A DNA stretch of 6,402 nt from Chloracidobacterium sp. UBA7659 (GTDB lineage Bacteria > Acidobacteriota > Blastocatellia > Pyrinomonadales > Pyrinomonadaceae): assembly GCA_002483395.1 (NCBI GenBank), contig DLHV01000108.1, positions 5,016-11,417 of the forward strand, written 5' to 3'. The notes below the pieces were generated by a model, which did not search any database, was not told the DNA's origin, and saw only the letters and a program-made list of their open reading frames with translations. Of the stretch, positions 6,291 to 6,402 are shown in pieces (the stretch's first letter is position 1; every line of letters begins with the position of its first letter). Made by a program: the position numbers and the translations under genes.

Positions 6291-6402
6291 TCAGCGTGAA
6301 CCTAATTTGCTATGTGCTAAATGGTGCGTATTAAACTTTTTGATTGCAATGTTCTCGGTTAAGCGATAGTGTGTTTTTAGCTAATTAAAAGTGGCTCGGC
6401 GG
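6291..6402. other. Non-coding tail after the recombinase gene
   Basis: The 112 nt after the recombinase stop are AT-rich. I see no open frame of note, tRNA, or GC-rich terminator stem. A weak AT-only inverted pattern (TTTTAGCTAATTAAAA, about 6375-6390) is present but is not a convincing terminator. Confidence 0.5.

Overview
The window looks like an accessory region of a free-living, moderately GC bacterium. Two features suggest Acidobacteriota, perhaps class Blastocatellia. One is a secreted RHS/YD-repeat protein with a PGRGGNGLPV-type N-terminal motif. The other is a membrane-anchored FG-GAP-type protein built from 'DYDGDGK-D...WRP/FRP...W' repeats. Both styles are, from memory, common in that group. 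The taxonomic call is inference and no rRNA or marker gene is present to test it.

Layout: (1) Positions 1-3718, minus strand, hold one very long open frame. I translated it codon by codon for 1239 residues without meeting a stop. It starts at 3718 behind a good Shine-Dalgarno sequence and runs off the left edge. It is the N-terminal and middle part of an RHS/YD-repeat protein; the RHS core and the variable C-terminus lie outside the window. (2) Positions 3796-4998, minus strand, hold a complete 400-residue protein with one membrane segment, a low-complexity linker, an RHS-like 'EYLYAGSRLLA' segment and five Ca-binding DxDGDGxxD repeats. It lies 77 nt upstream of the RHS gene on the same strand, so the two may form an operon. 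(3) Positions 4999-5723 are a more AT-rich 725-nt intergenic region between divergent genes, with at least five inverted repeats and several short repeated motifs near the recombinase end. (4) Positions 5724-6290, plus strand, hold a complete 188-residue serine recombinase of the resolvase/invertase family. (5) Positions 6291-6402 are AT-rich and hold no recognisable gene.

How the parts may work together: the two minus-strand genes probably make envelope-associated or exported repeat proteins, and the FG-GAP-type protein carries a segment that resembles part of an RHS protein. The divergent serine recombinase may be a small mobile or resolution module, or may act on sites in the structured region before it. 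Nothing in the window proves a link between the recombinase and the RHS gene. I did not find a clear new defence or mobile system; the points most worth a second look are the cysteine cluster in the RHS N-terminus, the RHS-like segment in the FG-GAP-type protein, and the inverted-repeat-rich region before the recombinase.
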